Source: Chloroflexota bacterium (GTDB taxonomy: Bacteria > Chloroflexota > UBA6077 > JACQUR01). Taken from it: a stretch of DNA of 8,790 bases. The notes beneath the pieces were generated by a model. The model was not told where the DNA came from. It searched no databases and worked only from the letters and a program-made list of their open reading frames with translations. The position numbers were made by a program, and so were the translations under genes. Numbering within the stretch: position 1 is the stretch's first letter; the number at the start of each line of letters is the position of its first letter. Positions 5,845 to 8,790 of this stretch are shown piece after piece. The DNA is taken from positions 1 to 8,790 of the forward strand of contig JACQUR010000244.1 of the NCBI GenBank assembly GCA_016210245.1, written 5' to 3'.

Positions 5845-5848
5845 ACCT

Positions 5849-5919
5849 AGTCGACAGTCGACAGTCGAGAGTCGACAGTAGAGAGTTCACTGTCGACTGT
5901 CGACTGTTAACTGTCAACC
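5849..5919. repeat. Heptamer-repeat hairpin between the two permease genes
   Basis: The left arm (5849-5879) is built of AGTCGAC/CGACAGT heptamers and the right arm (5889-5919) of the complementary ACTGTCG heptamers, partly diverged (GTTAAC, GTCAAC). The arms match at 26 of 31 positions around a 9-base loop. The array starts five bases after the stop of the first permease and ends about 18 bases before the GTG of the second. A second array of the same unit lies at 6791-6864. The unit contains SalI-like GTCGAC palindromes. Function is unknown; as RNA it would be a long stable stem between cistrons. Confidence 0.85.
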
Positions 5920-5937
5920 GTCGGTGGAGCAGCCTCT

Positions 5938-6786
5938 GTGGTGCATGGGGTGGAGCAGCGGGGCGAGAGCAGCCAGGACGAGCTGGCCGGAGCGGACGCG
6001 GCCGAGCCTGCCCTGGCGCGGCTCTGGCAAATGCGCCGTCCTCTGCTGCTGGGGACGAGTTCCGTGCTCGTCGCGCTGGGGCTGTGGGAGGCGCTCAGCG
6101 CGGCAGGCATCGTCCCCGCTTTCTACGTCAGTGCGCCGTCGCAGATCCTGGCCACGCTTGGGACGATGCTCCTGGACGGCAGCCTGGGCAAGCACGCCGG
6201 GGTCAGCGCGTCCGAGTTCGCGATCGGCTACGCGCTCGCCGTCGCGGTGGGCATTCCGCTCGGGATGGGCATCGGCTGGTACCGCCGCTTCGCCGCCCTG
6301 ATGGACCCGTTTGTCGCCTTCTTCTACGTCACCCCGCGCATCACCTTGATCGGGCTGATCGTCGTCTGGCTGGGTATCGGCATCAACGCCAAAGCCGCGC
6401 TGGTGTTCCTCGGGGCCGTCTTCCCGCTGCTCATCAGCACCACCTCCGGTCTGCGCTCGCTCGATCCCGCCCTGGTCAAGTGCGCGCGGGCCTTTGGCGC
6501 CAGCGACTGGCAGTTCTTTCGGACGATAGCGCTGCCGGCAACGGTGCCGTTCATCGTGACCGGCCTGCGGCTGGCCGTTGGCCGTGGCCTGATTGGCCTG
6601 GTTGTCGGCGAGCTGTACATCGCCTCGGCCGGCATCGGCTACCTGATCGCCGCCGGCGGGCAGACCTTCCAGGCAGACCTGGTCTTCGTCGGCATCTTCA
6701 TCATTGGCGCCACCGCCCTGGTGTTGATGCGGCTGATCGGCATGGTCGAGGAGAAGTATTCGTCCTGGCGGCCGCAGAGCCACTGA
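5938..6786 (+). CDS. ABC transporter permease, SsuC/NrtB/TauC type (second copy)
   Basis: A 282-residue inner-membrane permease paralogous to the preceding gene. The GTG at 5938 is preceded by GGAG at 5925-5928; the adjacent GTG at 5941 is equally possible. A hydrophilic, acidic N-terminal tail of about 34 residues (QRGESSQDELAGADAAEPAL within it) precedes the first membrane segment (36-54). Further segments lie near 96-115, 124-146, 152-168, 204-226 and 246-268. The EAA loop is CARAFGASDWQFFRTIALP (182-200). Two different permeases side by side suggest a heterodimeric channel sharing one ATPase, or two importers with different receptors. The gene is bracketed on both sides by the same heptamer hairpin repeats. 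Spacing to the neighbours (about 90 bases each) is taken up almost wholly by these repeats, so a single transcript is still likely. The family is firm; the substrate is unknown. Confidence 0.9.
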   Translation: MVHGVEQRGESSQDELAGADAAEPALARLWQMRRPLLLGTSSVLVALGLWEALSAAGIVPAFYVSAPSQILATLGTMLLDGSLGKHAGVSASEFAIGYALAVAVGIPLGMGIGWYRRFAALMDPFVAFFYVTPRITLIGLIVVWLGIGINAKAALVFLGAVFPLLISTTSGLRSLDPALVKCARAFGASDWQFFRTIALPATVPFIVTGLRLAVGRGLIGLVVGELYIASAGIGYLIAAGGQTFQADLVFVGIFIIGATALVLMRLIGMVEEKYSSWRPQSH

Positions 6787-6790
6787 ACCC

Positions 6791-6864
6791 AGTTGACAGT
6801 CGACAGTAGACAGGAGCACCAGCAAACTGTCGACTGTCGACTGTCGACTGTCGACTGTCGACTG
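6791..6864. repeat. Heptamer-repeat array (five perfect ACTGTCG units) with hairpin arm
   Basis: Five perfect tandem ACTGTCG copies run from 6826 to 6860, followed by a partial sixth (ACTG). The upstream arm AGTTGACAGTCGACAGT (6791-6807) is complementary to the first 17 bases of the array at 16 of 17 positions, around an 18-base loop. The partial last unit merges into GGAG (6864-6867), the likely ribosome binding site of the hydantoinase gene, so copy number or folding here could affect its translation. It is the same unit as at 5849-5919. Confidence 0.9.
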
Positions 6865-6876
6865 GAGTGTACGAAC

Positions 6877-8790
6877 GTGTTGACAGAGGTGCTGGACCCG
6901 GTCAGGTACGAGATCTTTGCGCACCGCCTGTGGGCCATCGGAGAAGAGGGGCGCATTGCGCTGCAGCACGTCTCCGCCTCGCCCATCGTCGTGCAGGGTG
7001 GCGAGTGCATGCAGTCGTTCTACGACCCGGCCGGGCAGATGGTGCTGGCCTGCTCCGGGCACCTGCGCTTCGCGGCCGCCACCTCGGACGCGATCAAGCG
7101 CATGATCGAGTGGTACGGCCAGAGCCCCGGCTTCTACGAGGGCGATCAGATCTTCTTCAACGACCCCTACGTGGCCGGCTCGCACACCTACGACCAGATG
7201 GTCATCAAGCCCCTGTTCTGGGAGGGGCAGTTGATCGGCTGGACGGCCAGCAGCTCGCACACCGCCGACGTGGGCGGGGTGCTGGGCGGTGAGGAGCGGG
7301 AGATCTACCACGAGGGTATCCGCATCCTGGGGCTCAAGGTTATCGAGCGGGGCGAGTTTCGCAACGACGTGTGCAGAACGATCGTCGAGCAGTGCCGCGA
7401 TCCGCACTACGTCGAACTGGACCTGCGCTCGCGCGTCGCAGCCAACAACGTCGCCGCCGCGCGCTTCATGGACCTGGTGCGCCACTTCGGCCTCGACTTC
7501 GTGCAGGCGGCCAGCCAGAAGATGATCGACGACGGCGAGGCAGCCGCGCGCGCCAAGCTGCGCCAGATCCCGGATGGTACGTGGGTCGCGCGCATGTACG
7601 GCCCGCCCCGGGGCGGGTCGGAGCCCTACCGGATCGTGTGCCGGGCCATCAAGCATGGCGACTCCTTGATCCTGGACTTCGAGGGCTCCAGCCCGCAGTC
7701 GCCCGATGGCATGAACTCGACCCTGTCCAGCTCCACCTCCCACATCGCCGTTGCCCTGACCAACACCATCTTCTGGGACGTGCCCTGGAGCGATGGCAAG
7801 CTGGCCCCTGTGGAGCTGCGCCTGCCGGAAGGCTCGATCCTCAACTGCCGCTTCCCCGCCGCCTGCGGCCGGGGGCCGAACATCGGCAACACGCTGGCCT
7901 CCATCGTCATGGACTGCACGGCCAGGATGCTCTACGCGGCCGGCAAGCTCGACGACGTCAACGCGGGCTGGTATGGCCTGCGCTACCTGGGCGGGCCCGG
8001 CTACCTCTACGGCGGGCACAACGCCGATGGGATCCCGGTGCCGATGGGGCTGTTCGACCTCCACGGCGGCGGGTACGGCGCGGGGCCGCACCGGGACGGC
8101 GTGGACTCGGCCGGGCACGTGAACATCCCGTCCGGCGGCATCAACGACGTGGAGCGGATCGAGCTGAACTACCCGCTGCTCTACTTCTCCCGCAACCACA
8201 TCCAGGATGGGGCAGGCTACGGGAAGTACCGCGGCGGCGCCGGCACCCAGCGCATCTACCTGGTCTACAGCTCGGACGATTTCTCAGTCGACTTCCGATC
8301 CTACGTGGGCGTGCCGCAGGCGGGCTCGGGCCTCTTCGGTGGGTACCCGATGGGCAGCGGCGGCCTGCGCGCCATGTTCGAGGTAGACCAGCGCCACCTG
8401 CTCGAGCGCCTGCAGCGCGGAGAGTACCCGGCCACCGTGCGCGAGCTGCTGGAGGGGCAGTGGGGCACGCTCCACCAACCACCCCGGGAGCGGGCCAGGA
8501 TCCGGGTGCCGAAGTACTGGATCCTGACCGACTTCGTCCAGAACGGGGGAGGCTTCGGGGACCCGCTCGAGCGCGAGCCGGAGCGCGTGGTGGCCGACGT
8601 CCAGGCCAGCATCTACTCGCCGGGCGTGGCGCGGCGGGTCTTTGGCGTGGCCCTGGACGGCGACCACGGGTACGCAGCGGCTGAAACCGCGGCGCTGCGC
8701 GAGGCCCTCCGCCAGGAGCGCCTCCGCGGCCAGGGGCCAGGGGTCGGGGGGAGGGGGGGGGGTTTATACCCCCAAACCACCCCCCACCCC
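6877..8790 (+). CDS. hyuB: Hydantoinase B/oxoprolinase family protein (HyuB), 3' end not closed in window
   Basis: A frame from GTG at 6877 stays open to the right edge (638 codons). GGAG lies nine bases upstream. The start MLTEVLDPVRYEIFAHRLWA is typical of HyuB. Family blocks follow: FFNDPYVAGSHTYDQ (93-107), SHTADVGG (127-134), EIYHEGIRI (142-150), the insertion-free core with AACGRGPNIGN (328-338), NIPSGGINDVERIELNYPLL (416-435), GYGKYRGGAGTQR (447-459) and NGGGFGDPLEREPERV (556-571). HyuB proteins work with HyuA as ATP-dependent cytosolic hydrolases or carboxylases acting on hydantoins, 5-oxoproline, N-methylhydantoin or ketones. No HyuA is in the window, so it may lie downstream. Resemblance fades after about residue 615. 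The last 20 or so codons come from G- and C-runs (PGVGGRGGG...), so the natural stop is probably close by and may have been lost to a frameshift or a sequencing error in the homopolymer. The family is certain; the substrate is unknown. Confidence 0.93.
   Translation, partial: MLTEVLDPVRYEIFAHRLWAIGEEGRIALQHVSASPIVVQGGECMQSFYDPAGQMVLACSGHLRFAAATSDAIKRMIEWYGQSPGFYEGDQIFFNDPYVAGSHTYDQMVIKPLFWEGQLIGWTASSSHTADVGGVLGGEEREIYHEGIRILGLKVIERGEFRNDVCRTIVEQCRDPHYVELDLRSRVAANNVAAARFMDLVRHFGLDFVQAASQKMIDDGEAAARAKLRQIPDGTWVARMYGPPRGGSEPYRIVCRAIKHGDSLILDFEGSSPQSPDGMNSTLSSSTSHIAVALTNTIFWDVPWSDGKLAPVELRLPEGSILNCRFPAACGRGPNIGNTLASIVMDCTARMLYAAGKLDDVNAGWYGLRYLGGPGYLYGGHNADGIPVPMGLFDLHGGGYGAGPHRDGVDSAGHVNIPSGGINDVERIELNYPLLYFSRNHIQDGAGYGKYRGGAGTQRIYLVYSSDDFSVDFRSYVGVPQAGSGLFGGYPMGSGGLRAMFEVDQRHLLERLQRGEYPATVRELLEGQWGTLHQPPRERARIRVPKYWILTDFVQNGGGFGDPLEREPERVVADVQASIYSPGVARRVFGVALDGDHGYAAAETAALREALRQERLRGQGPGVGGRGGGLYPQTTPHP
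8731..8790. repeat. G-run/C-run element: G-quadruplex motif plus G5/C5 palindrome
   Basis: CAGGGGC and CAGGGGT (8731-8744) continue into longer G-runs, giving four tracts of GGGG or more at 8733-8762 with loops of 3, 2 and 1 bases, a textbook G-quadruplex motif. It ends in a run of ten G. GGGGGT-TTAT-ACCCCC (8758-8773) then forms a palindrome, and C-runs continue to the edge, so the minus strand there is also G-rich. The element overlaps the end of the open hydantoinase frame. It is similar in kind to the repeats at 158-172 and 4918-4950. Confidence 0.7.

Noticed and set aside
5849..6864. CRISPR array
   Set aside because: The repeats are 7-base units in direct contact, with no unique spacers of 30 bases or so, and no cas genes nearby.
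5914..8199. 761-codon open frame on the minus strand
   Set aside because: It runs antisense to the second permease and HyuB, both confidently assigned. It even crosses the heptamer repeats, giving repetitive peptide (VDSRQSTVDS), which marks it as non-coding.
7371..8684. 437-codon open frame on the plus strand inside HyuB
   Set aside because: It is out of frame with the HyuB motifs (NDPY, ADVGG, RGGAGTQR), and its product is dominated by Arg, Pro and Gly.

Overview
The window is GC-rich bacterial DNA from an unidentified genome. Short AT-richer stretches lie at about 190-700 and 2080-2115. The strong G/C preference at third codon positions, the long Pro/Ala tether on a lipoprotein, the transposase-remnant type and the intergenic heptamer repeats suggest a Chloroflexota-like or similar high-GC, possibly uncultivated lineage. 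That assignment is inference; there is no rRNA or tRNA to settle it.

The left part (1-2030) reads on the minus strand and looks like an accessory region. It holds the start of an unrecognised gene running off the left edge, a DUF1801 gene (191-595) with visibly different base composition, a truncated transposase N-terminus (741-872) with further decayed sequence around it, and a tight two-gene operon (2027 down to 1213). That operon encodes an Xre/MbcA/ParS-like helix-turn-helix protein and an unrecognised 105-residue protein, with overlapping stop and start (ATGA). Two small palindromes lie just upstream and may be its operators. About 520 bases without a convincing gene (2028-2553) separate it from the right part and contain one plausible sigma-70 promoter facing right.

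The right part (2554-8790) is a plus-strand gene set that looks like an uptake and catabolism cluster: a dihydroorotate-dehydrogenase-family flavoenzyme with changed active-site residues, a TctC-type lipoprotein receptor, two paralogous ABC permeases of the SsuC/NrtB type, and a hydantoinase B/oxoprolinase-type protein that stays open to the right edge. No transporter ATPase, no TctA/TctB and no HyuA are inside the window. A reasonable inference is import of a small (amide- or imide-bearing, or carboxylated) compound followed by ring opening and redox chemistry, possibly of a pyrimidine- or hydantoin-like ring. The substrate cannot be read from the sequence.

The most unusual non-coding structures are two hairpin-forming arrays of the heptamer ACTGTCG and its complement, which bracket the second permease gene, and a recurring type of G5...C5 palindrome. 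The last palindrome merges with a very strong G-quadruplex motif at the end of the hydantoinase reading frame, where the window stops.
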